Positions 37,061-50,150 are shown, counted from the first letter of the stretch. The stretch: DNA of 64,000 bases from Xylocopa sonorina (GCF_050948175.1 NW_027490097.1:1612001-1676000); one strand, 5' to 3'. Notes: generated by a model from the sequence alone, not told the origin. Numbers and translations: made by a program.

Positions 37061-38329
37061 AGGTATCGTAGCAATTGTTTTCTAATGCTTCTTAAAACGC
37101 GATATCGCATCTCATTTCTATGTTTCATGGTAAGATGTAATATGATTTGCGAAGTGTTATGTATTCCTCGTCTGCACTTCAAATGAATGTAATTGCGACA
37201 CTTCCTTGCAAGGAAATAGCGTTTGCAGATGTCTACGTATCGTATTAATAGATTTCTTATGATTCTTAAAACGCGATATCGCATCTCATCTCTATGTTTC
37301 ATGGTAAGATATAATATGATTTGCGAAGTGTCATGTATTCCTTGTCTACACTTCAGATGAATGTAAATGCGACACTTCCTTGCTAGGAAATAGCGTCTGC
37401 AGTTGTGTAGGTATCGTAGCAATAGATTTCTAATGCTCCTTAAATCGAGGTTATCGCATCTCATTTCTATGTTTTATGGTAAGATATAATATGATTTGCG
37501 AAGTGTCATGTATTCGTCGTCTACACTTCAAATGAATGTAAATGCGACACTTCCTTGCAAGGAAATAGCGTCTGCAGATGTCTACGTATCGTAGCAATAG
37601 AGTTCTTATGATACGCGATATTGCATCTCATTTCTATGATTCATGGTAAGATATTTTATAATTTGCGAAGTGTTATGTATTCCTCGTCTACACTTCAAAT
37701 GAATGTAAATGCGACACTTCCTTGCAAGGAAATAGCGTTTGCAGATGTCTACTTATCGTAGCAATGGAGTTCTTATGATTCTTAAAACACGATATAGCAT
37801 CTCATTTCTGTGTTTCAGGGTAAGATATAATATGATTTGCGAAATGTTATGTATTCCTCGTCTACACTTCAAATGAATGTAAATGCGACACTTCCTTGCA
37901 AAGAAATAGCGTTTGCAGATGTCTACGTAGCGTAGCAATAGATTTCTAATGCTTCTTAAAACGCGATATCGCATCTCATTTCTATGTTTCATTGTAAGAT
38001 ATAATATGATTTGCGAAGTGTCATGTATTCCTCGTCTACACTTCAAATGAATGTAAATGCCACACTTCCTTGCTAGGAAATAGCGTCTGCAGATGTCTAG
38101 GTATCGTAGCAATAGTGTTCTAATGCTTTTTAAAACGCGATATTGTCACGTCACGAGGGTGGAAAATTTCCGTTTTACTCGGAGGCGACACGCAGCCAAT
38201 TCGCGGAAACGGCTCGCTTAATTGCGACTAATGCCGGGTTCCTTCCGTGGGACAACGAACGCTTTTACGAATACGCTAACGCGGTAAATGTGGAAAAATC
38301 CTACCTTTGCCGTCTTGATATCGAACAAA

Positions 38330-38629
38330 TCAATAATCTTTCCTGAGATATCTCTGCTTCCGTGGATCGTAGTCTGGTATCGATGCTGCGTAAGGACTGC
38401 GAGGCTGAATGTCCAAAGGAATGAGCGCCCAGCGTTGCGGGGATTCAGCAATGTTCGGCTTCCCTGTATCGGATAAGGTTGTCGGCGTGGAACGTTGAGA
38501 AGCCACGAGGACGGTGGCGGATGCACAGATCGACGGTAAGGCTTTGGTGCCCACGTATTCACGTACAAGACGGCGTAGGAAGTTCTTCCTTCCCGCACGT
38601 CGAGCCTTTCGCTTCGAATTACTGCGCAT
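38330..38629 (-). CDS. E5 Arg-rich leader protein, intact 99 codons
   Basis: Complete frame from ATG 38,629 to TGA. The N-terminus is strongly basic (KRKARRAGRKN, then FLRRLVREYVG). A variable Ser/Thr/Pro middle is followed by a conserved C-terminal block with WALIPLD, PYAASIP and DPRKQRYL. The stop lies about 8 codons before GGCAAAG|GTAGG, donor GT at 38,303-38,304. The basic N-terminus could bind nucleic acid, but that is only inferred from composition. No known family is recognised. Conservation of both ends across divergent copies suggests past selection on the protein. Confidence 0.5.
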   Translation of the reverse strand: MRSNSKRKARRAGRKNFLRRLVREYVGTKALPSICASATVLVASQRSTPTTLSDTGKPNIAESPQRWALIPLDIQPRSPYAASIPDYDPRKQRYLRKDY

Positions 38630-38665
38630 TCGCGTCTAATTTCAGCAGACTAGATACGACTCGGG

Positions 38666-38773
38666 TAAGCGGCGGTCCGCTCTAGCCTGTCGGTCCAGAG
38701 AGTGAAATGTCGACGTTATCTGCACGCATTCTCACGTATGGGTCAGCGAAGCTAAGCGGCGGTCCGCTCTAAC
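38666..38773 (-). promoter_or_regulatory. Paired 20-bp motifs upstream of the E5 frame
   Basis: TAAGCGGCGGTCCGCTCTAG (38,666-38,685) and CTAAGCGGCGGTCCGCTCTA (38,754-38,773) are nearly perfect copies 88 bp apart on the plus strand. They lie immediately upstream of the minus-strand ATG at 38,629. Confidence 0.5.
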
Positions 38774-39106
38774 GAGCTGATTACCAATGTAACGTCCGGC
38801 GTATCGCCTTCCACACCCCGGCGCCTCCCGCAGCACGCAACAACCAATTACCTGCGTCTACCTGCATCCTACCGCACGGGCGAACCGCCCTTTGGCCGAG
38901 CTAAGGCAGCCGATCCGCTACATCCGCCTAGAAGATGGACGAGCCGACCGCGCTATCGCGCGTATCCAGCACCATACGAGGCACCACCAGAGCAACGACC
39001 AGAATCTCCCGCCAGCTTTCGCCCTTACTCACTTTTCTCATGCGTATACCGATAAATACTCAAATCCTAGTTCTAAGTACACGACTCACTCATTGTAACA
39101 CCAACA

Positions 39107-39122
39107 ACACACACACACACAT
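39107..39122. repeat. (AC)n microsatellite in E6
   Basis: A short run of AC dinucleotides follows CACCAACA. The matching GT run is present in the inverted copy E7 near 59,660-59,678, slightly different in length as expected for replication slippage. Confidence 0.8.
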
Positions 39123-39660
39123 AATTCTAAGACCGATGTACATATATTCTAATTCATAAGTAGCGACGCGCGCCCGCGCGCATTCGACGCTCGCGGCTCA
39201 CGCGTAACGCGAGCGCTCCCACTCCGACCGGCCGCCCCACCGCGAGGCGCGCCCCACTCGAACGTACGCCCCACCGCGAGGACTCAGCGACTCGCGCGCC
39301 ACGGGAACCGAGGAGGTCCCGTGCACGCGACAGGATCGTCAGTTCGTACTCCGACACTCGTTCCGACTCGATCTCTCCGGGACTCCTTCCGAGTACCCGC
39401 GATTCTAATCTCTGATCCATGCCTTAGGGCTGTCTGCCACCTCTTCGAGGTGTTCTCTGTTTCTAGTTAAGTTCAAGTTCTAGTTTATTAAGTACTTATA
39501 TCTAGCTTAGGGAAAGTATCAGTGTAAGTCAGGTTTTATACTTAGAATATATCTTTATTTTTACCTACATTCGACTCTATTCTATTTCATTTATTCTCGC
39601 GTATCCATACAACCATATTCACTCTTTGAATCAGTACAGTTGCTTGGAAATTCTACTTCG

Positions 39661-39770
39661 TTAGAGAGGACCGCCGCTTAACCTTGTGGAACTACAGCTT
39701 CGTACTATTCGAAGTGACAATCGATCTTCGTTCTGCTGGACCGACACGGATAGAGAGGACCGCCGCTTAC
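39661..39770 (+). promoter_or_regulatory. Paired 20-bp motifs upstream of the E6 frame
   Basis: TTAGAGAGGACCGCCGCTTA at 39,661 and TAGAGAGGACCGCCGCTTAC at 39,750 are almost identical, 89 bp apart. The second ends about 35 bp before the ATG at 39,806. Between them lies CTGGACCGACA, which is also conserved in E1. This spacing and placement recur in the other elements. Confidence 0.5.
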
Positions 39771-39805
39771 CAACTCGAATCCAGTCAGTCGAAGGTCGCT
39801 TTTGA

Positions 39806-40081
39806 ATGTGCCGCGCCGTCTCGAAAAGAACGCGACGTGCGGGTCGAAAGAATCAGCTCCGACGATTAGTGCGTGAATTCACCGAATCCAGGGCGAGCCA
39901 GGACTCTCGCTTCCGCATCCAGTCTCTTCACTCTTCGGCCAGTTCTTCCAAGCGGGATCAGCATTCCTGCCAAGGCCAGTGGAGCCTCATTCCGCTGACG
40001 TTTCCGTTCCGCAGCTTCTACGCAGCTACCATTCCGGAAGGCGATCCCAGGAAACAGCGATACCTGGAACAGAAATATTAA
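39806..40081 (+). CDS. E6 Arg-rich leader protein, intact 91 codons
   Basis: ATG 39,806 to TAA 40,081. The N-terminus carries SKRTRRAGRKN and LRRLVREF; the middle is Ser/Gln-rich; the C-terminus has WSLIPL, YAATIP and DPRKQRYLEQ. A donor-like ACGAAAG|GTAAGAG lies 38 bases beyond the stop (GT at 40,120-40,121), at the same relative place as in the other copies. The product is predicted to be small, basic and soluble, with no signal peptide or membrane segment. The translation is identical in E7. The family is not recognised. Confidence 0.5.
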   Translation: MCRAVSKRTRRAGRKNQLRRLVREFTESRASQDSRFRIQSLHSSASSSKRDQHSCQGQWSLIPLTFPFRSFYAATIPEGDPRKQRYLEQKY

Positions 40082-41529
40082 TTCAACCGAGGGCTCAAGA
40101 CGACGAAAGGTAAGAGAATCTACATACTAAATCGCGACCGCGTGTGCTTATAGTGTTCGCGTCCCATTAAAGGAACCACGGCACCCATCACAATCGAGTG
40201 ATCGGTTCCGCGGTTCAGCTGCGTGTCGTCCGTCTCCCACACGAGAAATTCTCTCGGGCCAGGACGTGACACCAATGATCGACTAACGATTGGATTGAAT
40301 GTAGAATGTCCACGCGTTGGCTCGTGGAAGAACTCGTAGGATAAGAACGAAGTTAATGGAAATTATCAATAACTGAACTAGTAGTTAGGAGGTAAAATCA
40401 AAGTATATTCTAAGTTAATCCTAAGCTTACACTGTACTTTCCCTAAGACTAAGTTAAAAGTAGACTTAATTGTTTAGAATTGGAGTTAGAACTAGACTCT
40501 ATGATTGGAATTGAACTTGAATTTAGAATAGAATTACGAACACCTCTGACTAAGGTGGGTTAGAGCTGTCTAATGATCAGCTTGGAACGAAGCTCGGAGA
40601 AGACTGACTCTCCGATCGCTGGTCCGCGACCTCCTTAGGTCGCGTGGCGCGCGAGTCGCTGGAGCCCGGAGTTGGGTGGCCGCTCGGCCCGCGCAGTGGG
40701 GCGGCCGGTCGAGCGTATCGCAACTTATAATTATGGATATTTACATTGATCTTAGAAACTATGTGTGTGTTGTCTGCGTATGTACAATGTATGTGTCGAG
40801 TACTTACATCTAGAAAACGATTTACGAATATATACTTTGGAAATAGGAATAACCCTGTAATGGTGTAGGTGATTCGCTGTTGTGCCCAGTGGTCCAATCG
40901 TCTGGTTGGATGCTGCATCTTTCCTGGCTTTGGAAATGCTGCACGTTGTCACACGGTCGATCGGTCGAACTTCTGGATCTTCGTACCTTGATAGCAGCCT
41001 TGGCTCGGCGGACGTCGTGTATGTTTGGTTGTGATGGCGCTCGTCCCGTGTACTTAGGTGCTGCTGGCGGTGAGTACGTCGCTGCCGGATGCTGTGGGAG
41101 GCGCTGGGGGATGGAAGGCAGTACGCGAGACGTTACACATGTAATCCTCTTCTACACTTCAAATGAATGTGAATGCGACACTTCCTCGCTAGGAATTAGC
41201 GTTTGCAGATGTCTACGTATCGTAGCAATATATTTCTAATTCTTCTTAAAGCGCGATATCGCATCTCATTTCTATGTTTCATGGTAATATATAATATGAT
41301 TTGCGAAGTGTTATATATTCCTCGTCTACACTTCAAATGAATGTAAATGCGACACTTCCTTGCAAGGAAATAGCGTTTGCAGATGTCTACGTATCGAAGC
41401 AATAGTGTTCAAATGCTTCTTAAAACGAGATATTGCATCTCATATCTATGTTTCATGATAAGATATAACATTCATTGCGAAGTGTTATGCATTCCTCGTC
41501 TACGATTCAAATGAAAGTAAATGCGACAC

Positions 41530-41610
41530 TTCCTTGCAAGGAAATAGCGTTTGCAGATGTCTACGTATCGTAGCAATAGCTTTCTAATGCTTCTTAAAAC
41601 GCGATATCGC
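41530..41610. other. Representative triple-dyad core of a monomer
   Basis: Within one monomer lie TTCCTTGCAAGGAA (41,530-41,543, perfect 14-bp palindrome), CTACGTATCGTAG (41,561-41,573, 5-bp arms around TAT) and GCGATATCGC (41,601-41,610, perfect 10-bp palindrome). The same trio recurs in most S4-S6 units. In S1 the first is the near-palindrome TTCCTAGCAAGGAA, and the last is often extended to CGCGATATCGCG. Short dyads are a known trait of many centromeric satellites; a role here is inference. Confidence 0.6.
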
Positions 41611-43714
41611 ATCTCATTTCTATGTTTTATGGTAAGATATAATATGATTTGCGAAGTGTCATGTATTCCTCGTTTCCACTTCAAATGAATGTAAATGCGA
41701 CACTTCCTTGCAAGGAAATAGCGTCTGCAGATGTCTAGGTATCGTAGCAATAGAGTTCTAATGCTTCCTAAAACGCGATATCGCATCTCATTTCTATGTT
41801 TCATGGTAAGATGTAATATGATTTGCGAAGTGCTATGTATTCCTCGTCTACCCTTCAAATGAATGTAAATGCGACACATCCTTGCAAGGAAATAGCGTTT
41901 GCAGATGTCTACGCATCGTAGCAATAGAGTTCTTATGACTCTTAAAACGCGATATCGCATCTCATTCCTATGTTTCATGGTAAGATATAATATGATTTGC
42001 GAAGTGTTATGTATTCCTCGTCTACACTTCAAATGAATGTAAATGCGACACTTCCTTGCAAGGAAATAGCGTTTGAAGATGTCTACGTATCGAAGCAATA
42101 GAGTTCAAATGCTTCTTAAAACGAGATATTGCATCTCATATCTATGTTTCATGATAAGATATAATATTCATTGCGAAGTGTTATGCATTCCTCGTATACG
42201 ATTCAAATGAATGTAAATGCGACACTTCCTTGCAAGGAACTAGCGTTTGCACTTGTCTACGTATCGTAGCAATAGGGTTCTAATGCTTCTCAAAACGAGA
42301 TATTGCATCTCATATCTATGTTTCATGATAAGTTATAATATTCATTGCGAAGTGTCATGCATTCCTCGTCTACGATTCAAATGAATGTAAATGCGACACT
42401 TCCTTGCAAGGAAATAGCGTTTGCAGATGTCTACGTATCGTAGCAATAGAGTTCTTATGATTCATAAAACGCGTTATCGCATCTCATTTCTATGTTTCAT
42501 GGTAAGATATAATATGATTTGCGAAGTGTTATGTATTCCTCGTCTACACTTCAAATGAATGTAAACGCGACACTTCCTCGCTAGGAAATAGCGTTTGCAG
42601 ATGTCTACGTATCGTAGCAATAGCTTTCTAATGCTTCTTAAAACGCGATATCGCATCTCATTTCTATGTTTCATGATAAGATATAATATGATATGCGAAG
42701 TGTCATGTATTCCTCGTCTACACTTCAAATGAATGTAAATGCGACACTTCCTTGCTAGGAAATAGCGTCTGCAGATGTCTAGGTATCGTAGCAATAGAGT
42801 TCTAATGCTTCTTAAAACGAGATATTGCATCTCATATCTATGTTTCATGATAAGATATAATATTCATTGCGAAGTGTTATGCATTCCTCGTTTACGATTC
42901 AAATAAAAGTAAATGCGACACATCCTTGCTATGAAATAGCGTCTGCAGAAGTCTAGGTATCGTAGCAATAGAGTTCTAATGCTTCTTAAAACGCGATATC
43001 GCATCTCACTTCTATGTTTCATGGTAAGATGTAATATGATTAGCTAAGTGTTATGTATTCCTCATCTACACTTCAAATGAATGTAAATGCGACACTTCCT
43101 TGCAAGGATATAGCGTTTGAAGATGTCTACGTATCGAAGCAATGGAGTTCAAATGCTTCTTAAAACGAGATATTGCATCTCATATCTATGTTTCATGATA
43201 AGATATAATATTCATTGCGAAGTGTTATGCATTCCTCGTATACGATTCAAATGAATGTAAATGCGACACTTCCTTGCAAGGAACTAGCGTTTGCACTTGT
43301 CTACGTATCGTAGCAATAGGGTTCTAATGCTTCTTAAAACGCGATATCGCATCTCATTTCTATGTTTCATGGTAAGATATAATATGATTTGCGAAGTGTT
43401 ATGTATTCCTCGTCTACACTTCAAATGAATGTAAATGCGACACGTCCTTGCTAGGAAATAGCGTCTGCAGATGTATAGGTATCGTAGTAATAGAGTTCTA
43501 ATGCTTCTTAAACCGCGATATCGCATCTCATTTCTATGTTTCATGGTAAGATATAATATGATTTGCGAAGTGTTATGTATTCCTCGTCTACACTTCAAAT
43601 GAATGTAGATGCGACACTTCCTTGCAAGGAAATACCGTTTGCAGATGTCTACGTATCGAAGCAATAAAGTTCAAATGCTTCTCAAAACGAGATATTGCAT
43701 CTCATATCTATGTT

Positions 43715-46700
43715 TCATGATAAGTTATAATATTAATTGCGAAGTGTTATGCATTCCTCGTCTACGATTCAAATGAATGTAAATGCGACACTTCCTTGCA
43801 AGGAAATAGCGTTTGCAGATGTCTACGTATCGTAGCAATAGTGTTCTTATGATTCATAAAACGCGTTATCGCATCTCATTTCTATGTTTCATGGTAAGAT
43901 ATAATATGATTTGCGAAGTGTTATGTATTCCTCGTCTACACTTCAAATGAATGTGAACGCGACACTTCCTCGCTAGGAAATAGCGTTTGCAGATGTCTAC
44001 GTATCGTAGCAATAGCTTTCTAATGCTTCTTAAAACGCGATATCGCATCTCATTTCTATGTTTCATGATAAGATATAATATGATATGCGAAGTGTCATGT
44101 ATTCCTCGTCTACACTTCAAATGAATGTAAATGCGACACTTCCTTGCTAGGAAATAGCGTCTGCAGATGTCTAGGTATCGTAGCAATAGAGTTCTAATGC
44201 TTCTTAAAACGAGATATTGCATCTCATATCTATGTTTCATGATAAGATATAATATTCATTGCGAAGTGTTATGCATTCCTCGTCTACGATTCAAATGAAA
44301 GTAAATGCGACACATCCTTGCTATGAAATAGCGTCTGCAGATGTCTAGGTATCGTAGCAATAGAGTTCTAATGCTTCTTAAAACGCGATATCGCATTTCA
44401 TTTCTATGTTTCATGGTAAGATATAAGTTGATCTGCGAAGTGTTATGTATTCCTCGTCTGAACTTCAAATGAATGTAAATGCGACACTTCCTTGCAAGAA
44501 AATAGCGTTTGCAGATGTCTACGTATCGTAGCAATAGATTTCTAATGCTTCTTAAAACGCGATATCGCATCTCATTTCTATGTTTCATGGTAAGATATTA
44601 TATAATTTGCGAAGTGTCATGTATTCCTCGTCTACACTTCAAATGAATGTAAATACGACACTTCCTTGCAAGGAAATAGCATTTGCAGATGTCTACCTAT
44701 CGTAGCAATAGAGTTATAATTCTTCTTAAAACGCTATATCGCATCTCATTTCTATGTTTCATGGTAAGATATAATATGATTTGCGAAGTGCCATGTATTC
44801 CTCGTCTACACTTCAAATGAATGTAAATGCGACACTTCCATGCTAGGAAATAGCGTCTGCAGATGTCTAGGTATCGTAGCTACAGAGTTCTAATGCTTCT
44901 TAAAACGCGATATCGCATCTCATTTCTATGTTTCATGGTAAGATATTATATAATTTGCGAAGTGTTATGTATTCCTCGTCTACACTTCAAATGAATGTAA
45001 ATGCGACACGTCCTTGCTAGGAAATAGCGTCTGCAGATGTATAGGTATCGTAGTAATAGAGTTCTAATGCTTCTTAAACCGCGATATCGCATCTCATTTC
45101 TATGTTTCATGGTAAGATATAATATGATTTGCGAAGTGTTATGTATTCCTCGTCTACACTTCAAATGAATGTAGATGCGACACTTCCTTGCAAGGAAATA
45201 CCGTTTGCAGATGTCTACGTATCGAAGCAATAAAGTTCAAATGCTTCTCAAAACGAGATATTGCATCTCATATCTATGTTTCATGATAAGTTATAATATT
45301 AATTGCGAAGTGTTATGCATTCCTCGTCTACGATTCAAATGAATGTAAATGCGACACTTCCTTGCAAGGAAATAGCGTTTGCAGATGTCTACGTATCGTA
45401 GCAATAGTGTTCTTATGATTCATAAAACGCGTTATCGCATCTCATTTCTATGTTTCATGGTAAGATATAATATGATTTGCGAAGTGTTATGTATTCCTCG
45501 TCTACACTTCAAATGAATGTGAACGCGACACTTCCTCGCTAGGAAATAGCGTTTGCAGATGTCTACGTATCGTAGCAATAGCTTTCTAATGCTTCTTAAA
45601 ACGCGATATCGCATCTCATTTCTATGTTTCATGATAAGATATAATATGATATGCGAAGTGTCATGTATTCCTCGTCTACACTTCAAATGAATGTAAATGC
45701 GACACTTCCTTGCTAGGAAATAGCGTATGCAGATGTCTAGGTATCGTAGCTATAGAGTTCTAATGCTTCTTAAAACGCGATATCGCATCTCATTTCTATG
45801 TTTCATGGTAAGATATTATATAATTTGCGAAGTGTTATGTATTCCTCGTCTACACTTCAAATGAATGTAAATGTGACACTTCCTTGCAAGGAAATAGCGT
45901 TTGCAGATGTCTACGTATCGAAGAAATAGAGTTGAAATGCTTCTTAAAATGAGATATTGCATCTCATACCTATGTTTCATGATAAGATATAATATTCATT
46001 GCGAAGTGTTATGCATTCCTCGTCTACGATTCAAATGAAAGTAAATGCGACACTTCCTTGCAAGGAAATAGCGTTTGCAGATGTCTACGTATCGTAGCAA
46101 TAGAGTTCATATGATTCTTAAAACGCGATATCGCATCTCATTTCTATGTTTCATTGTAAGATATAACATGATTTGCGAAGTGTTATGTATTCCTCGTCTA
46201 CACTTCAAATGAATGTAAATGTGACACTTCCTTGCAAGGAAATAGCGTTTGCAGATGTCTACGTATCGCAGCAATAGATTTCTAATGCTTCTTAAATCGC
46301 GATATCGCATCTCATTTCTATGTTTCATGGTAGGATATACCATGATTTGCGAAGTGTCATTTATTCCTAGTCTACACTTCAAATGAATGTAAATGCGACA
46401 CTTCCTTGCTAGGAAATAGCGTCTGCAGATGTCCAGGTATCGTAGCAATAGTGTTCTAATGCTTCTTAAAACGCGATATCGCATTTCATTTCTATGTTTC
46501 ATGGTAAGATATAATATGATTTGCGAAGTGTTATGTATTCCTCGTCTACACTTGAAATGAATGTGAATGCGATACTTCCTCGCTAGGAAATAGCGTTTGC
46601 AGATATCTACGTATCGTAGCAATAGCTTTCTAATGCATCTTAAAACGCGATATCGCATCTCATTTCTATGTTTCATGGTAAGATATAACATGATTTGCGA

Positions 46701-49700
46701 AGTGTCATTTATTCCTCGTCTACACTTCAAATGAATGTAAATGCGACACTTCCTTGCAAGGAAATAGCGTTTGCAGATGTCTACGTTTCGTAGCAATAGA
46801 GTTCTTATGATTCTTAAAACGCGATATCGCATCTCATTTCAATGTTTCATGGTAAGATATAATATGATTTGCGAAGTGTTATGTATTGCTCGTCTACACT
46901 TCAAATGAATGTAAATGCGACACTTCCTAGCAAGGAAATAGCGTTTGCAGATGTCTACGTATCGTAGCAATAGATTTCTAATGCTTCTTAAAACGCGATA
47001 TCGCATCTCATTTCTACGTTTCATGGTAAGATATAATATGATTTGCGAAGTGTCATGTATTCCTCGCCTACACTTCAAATGAATGTAAATGCGGCACTTC
47101 CTTGCTAGGAAATAGCGTCTGCAGATGTCTAGGTATCGTAGCAATAGAGTTCTAATGATTCTTATAACGCGACATCGCATCTCATTTCTTTGTTTCATGG
47201 TAAGGTATAATATGATTTGCGAACTATTATGTATTCCTCGTCTACACTTCAAATGAATGTAAATGCGACACTTCCTTGCAAGGAAATAGCGTTTGCAGAT
47301 GTCCACGTATCGCAGCAATAGATTTCTAATGCTTCTTAAAACGCGATATCGCATCTCATTTCTATGTTTCATGGTAAGATATAATATGATTTGCGAAGTG
47401 TCATGTATTCCTCGTCTACACTTCAAATGAATGTAAATGCGACACTTCCTTGCTAGGAAATAGTGTCTGCAGATGTCTACGTATCGTAGCAATAGATTTC
47501 TAATGCTTCTTAAAACGCGATGTCGCATCTCATTTCTATGTTTCATGGTAAGATATAATATGATTTGCGAAGTGTCATGTATTCCTCGTCTACACTTCAA
47601 ATGAATGTAAATGCGACACTTCCTTGCTAGGAAATTGCGTCTGCAGATGTCTAGGTAACGTAGCAATAGAGTTCTAATGCTTCTTAAAACGCGATATCGC
47701 ATCTCATTTCTATGTTTCATGGTAAGATATAATATGATTTGCGAACTGTTATGTATTCCTCGTCTACACTTCAAGCGAATGTAAATGCGACACTTCCTTG
47801 CTAGGAAATAGAGTCTGCAGATGTCTAGGTATCGAAGCAATAGTGTTCTAATGCTTCTTAAAACGCGATAACGCATCACATTTCTATGTTTCATGGTAAG
47901 ATATAATATGATTTGCGAAGTGTCATGTATTCCTCGTCGACACTTCAAATGAATGTAAATGCGACACTTCCTCGCTAGGAAATAGCGTTTGCAGATGTCT
48001 ACGTATCGTAGCAATAGAGTGCTAATGCTTCTTATAACGCGATATCGCACCTCATTTCTATGTTTCATGGTAAGATATAATATGATTTGCGAAGTGTTAT
48101 GTATTCCTCGTCTACACTTCAAATTAATGTAGATGCGACACTTCCTTGCAACGAAATAGCGTTTGCAGATGTCTACGTATCGAAGCAATAAAGTTCAAAT
48201 GCTTCTTAAAACGAGATATTGCATCTCATATTTATGTCTCATGATAAGATATAATATTCATTGCGAAGTGTTATGCATTCCTCGTCTACGATTCAAATGA
48301 ATGTAAATGCGACACTTCCTTGCAAGGGAATAGCGTTTGCAGATGTCTACGTATCGTAGCAATAGAGTTCTTATGATCCATAAAACGCGTTATCGCATCT
48401 CATTTCTATGTTTCATGGTAAGATATAATATGATTTGCGAAGTGTTATGTATTCCTCGTCTACACTTCAAATGAATGTGAATGCGACACTTCCTTGCTAG
48501 GAAATAGCGTCCGCAGATGTCTAGGTATCGTAGCAATAGATTTCCAATGCTTCTAAAAACGCGATATCGCAACTCATCTCTATGTTTCATGGTAAGATAT
48601 AATATGATTTGCGAAGTGTTATGTATTCCTCGTCTACACTTTAAATTAATGTAGATGCGACACTTCCTTGCAACGAAATAGCGTTTGCAGATGTCTACGT
48701 ATCGAAGCAATAAAGTTCAAATGCTTCTTAAAACGAGATATTGCATCTGATATCTATGTTTCATGGTAAGATATAATATGATTTGCGAAGTGTTATGTAT
48801 TCCTCGTCTACACTTCAAATGAATGTAGATGCGACACTTCCTTGCTAGGAAATAGCGTCTGCAGATGTCTAGGTATCGTAGCAATAGAGTTCTAATGCTT
48901 CTTAAAACGCGATATCGCATCTCATTTCTATGTTTCATGGTAAGATGTAATATGATTTGCGAAGTGTTATGCATTCCTCGTCTACACTTCAAATGAATGT
49001 AGATGCGACACTTCCTTGCAACGAAATAGCGTTTGCAGATGTCTACGTATCGAAGCAATAAAGTTCAAATGCTTCTTAAAACGAGATATTGCATCTCATA
49101 TCTATGTTTCATGATAAGATATAATATTCATTGCGAAGTGTTATGCATTCCTCGTCTACGATTCAAATGAATGTAAATGCGACACTTCCTTGCAAGGAAA
49201 TAGCGTTTGCAGATGTCTACGTATCGTAGCAATAGAGTTCTTATGATCCATAAAACGCGTTATCACATCTCATTTCTATGTTTCATGGTATGATATAATA
49301 TGATTTGCGAAGTGTTATGTATTCCTCGTCTACACTTCAAATGAATGTGAATGCGACACTTCCTCGCTAGGAAATAGCGTTTGCAGATGTCTAGGTATCG
49401 TAGCAATAGTGTTCTAATGCTTCTTAAAACGCGATATCGCATCAAATTTCTATGTTTCATGGTAAGATATAATATGATTTGCGAAGTGTCATGTATTCCT
49501 CGTCTACACTTCAAATGAATGTAAATGTGACACTTCCTTGCAAGGAAATAGCGTTTGCAGATGTCTACGTATCGCAGCAATAGATTTCTAATGCTTCTTA
49601 AATCGCGATATCGCATCTCATTTCTATGTTTCATGGTAAGATTAATATGATTTGCGAAGTGTCATGTATTCCTCGTCTACAATTCAAATGAATGTAAATG

Positions 49701-50150
49701 CGACACTTCCTTGCTAGGAAATAGCGTCTGCAGTTGTCTAGATAACGTAGCTACAGAGTTCTAATGCTTCTTAAAACGCGACAATCGCATCTCATTTCTA
49801 TGTTTCTATGGTAAGATATATATAATTTGCGAAGTGTTATGTATTCCTCGTCTACACTTCAATGAATGTAAAGGTGACACTTCCTTGCAAGAAATAGCGT
49901 TTGCAGATGTGTACGTATCGTAGCAATAGAGTTCTTATGATTCTTAAAACGCGATATCGCATCTCATTTCTATGTTTCATGGTAAGATATAATATGATTT
50001 GCGAAGTGTCCTGTATTCCTCGTCTACACTTCAAATGAATGTAAATGCGACACTTCCTTGCAAGGAAATAGCGTTTGCAGATGTCTACGTTTTCGTAGCA
50101 ATAGAGTTCTTATGATTCTTAAAACGCGATATCGCATCTCATTTCAATGT
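43715..50150 (-). repeat. 6.4-kb tandem segmental duplication, copy 1
   Basis: Landmarks here recur in 50,151-56,070 in the same order. TAAGTTATAATATTAATTGC at 43,721 matches 50,158. The frame at 43,866 matches 50,303 (offset 6,437), and TAGAGTTCATATGATTC at 46,101 matches 52,543 (offset 6,442). The offset then falls to 5,920 from about 47,060 onward (47,121 matches 53,041; 48,717 matches 54,637). 6,438 bp would be 37 monomers. Confidence 0.85.

Larger units (their letters stand above)
25159..38143 (-). repeat. 174-bp satellite array S4, reverse orientation
   Basis: About 75 monomers in the opposite sense to S1. A unit reads GAATGTAAATGCGACACTTC, CTTGCTAGGAAATAGCG, TTTGCAGATGTCTACGTATC, TAATGCTTCTTAAAACGCG, ATATCGCATCTCATTTC, ATGTTTCATGATAAGATA. 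From 25 to about 32 kb neighbouring monomers are individually diverged. From about 32.5 kb rightward they become homogeneous and change to the ATGGTAAGATATAATATGATT subtype with CTCGTCTACACTTC. It ends at AAAACGCGATAT against E5. 31,790-32,280 contains clustered 1-base insertions. Confidence 0.97.
38788..40271 (+). mobile_element. Element E6, 1.48 kb, nested in E5
   Basis: It begins TGTAACGTCCGGCGTATCGCC and ends CCAGGACGTGACA. It is flanked by CCAA on both sides (38,784-38,787 and 40,272-40,275). The empty site ATTACCAATGATCG is preserved in E1, which proves a clean insertion with a 4-bp duplication. Order: GC-rich block (39,160-39,330), AT-rich block (39,460-39,600), paired motifs, 91-codon frame, donor-like site, end. 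E7 is a near-identical inverted copy. No internal gag-pol region is present, so a solo LTR is the likely form. Confidence 0.87.
38144..41137 (-). mobile_element. Element E5, interrupted by nested element E6
   Basis: E5 begins TGTCACGTCACGAGG at 38,144 and ends GCGAGACGTTACA at 41,137 on the plus strand. Without E6 and one CCAA duplicate it is 1,506 bp. Its sequence is the reverse-complement relative of E1 (1,524 bp), including the region ATTACCAATGATCGACTAAC where E6 inserted, which is uninterrupted in E1. It contains the paired motifs, an intact Arg-rich frame and a donor-like site. The satellite left flank stops inside GCGATAT, and about 50 bp of monomer is missing on the right, so the flanks have been altered. 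Confidence 0.8.

Noticed and set aside
25159..38143. Relation to primate 171-bp alpha satellite because of similar length
   Set aside because: The sequence shows no resemblance; only the monomer length is similar, as in many unrelated satellites.
46839..48188. 449-codon minus-strand frame (and similar ones at 52,888, 56,749 and elsewhere) as protein genes
   Set aside because: They are tandem satellite monomers read in a stop-free frame; the period divides by three and nothing but the repeat is encoded. No promoter, splice site or non-repeat domain is seen.
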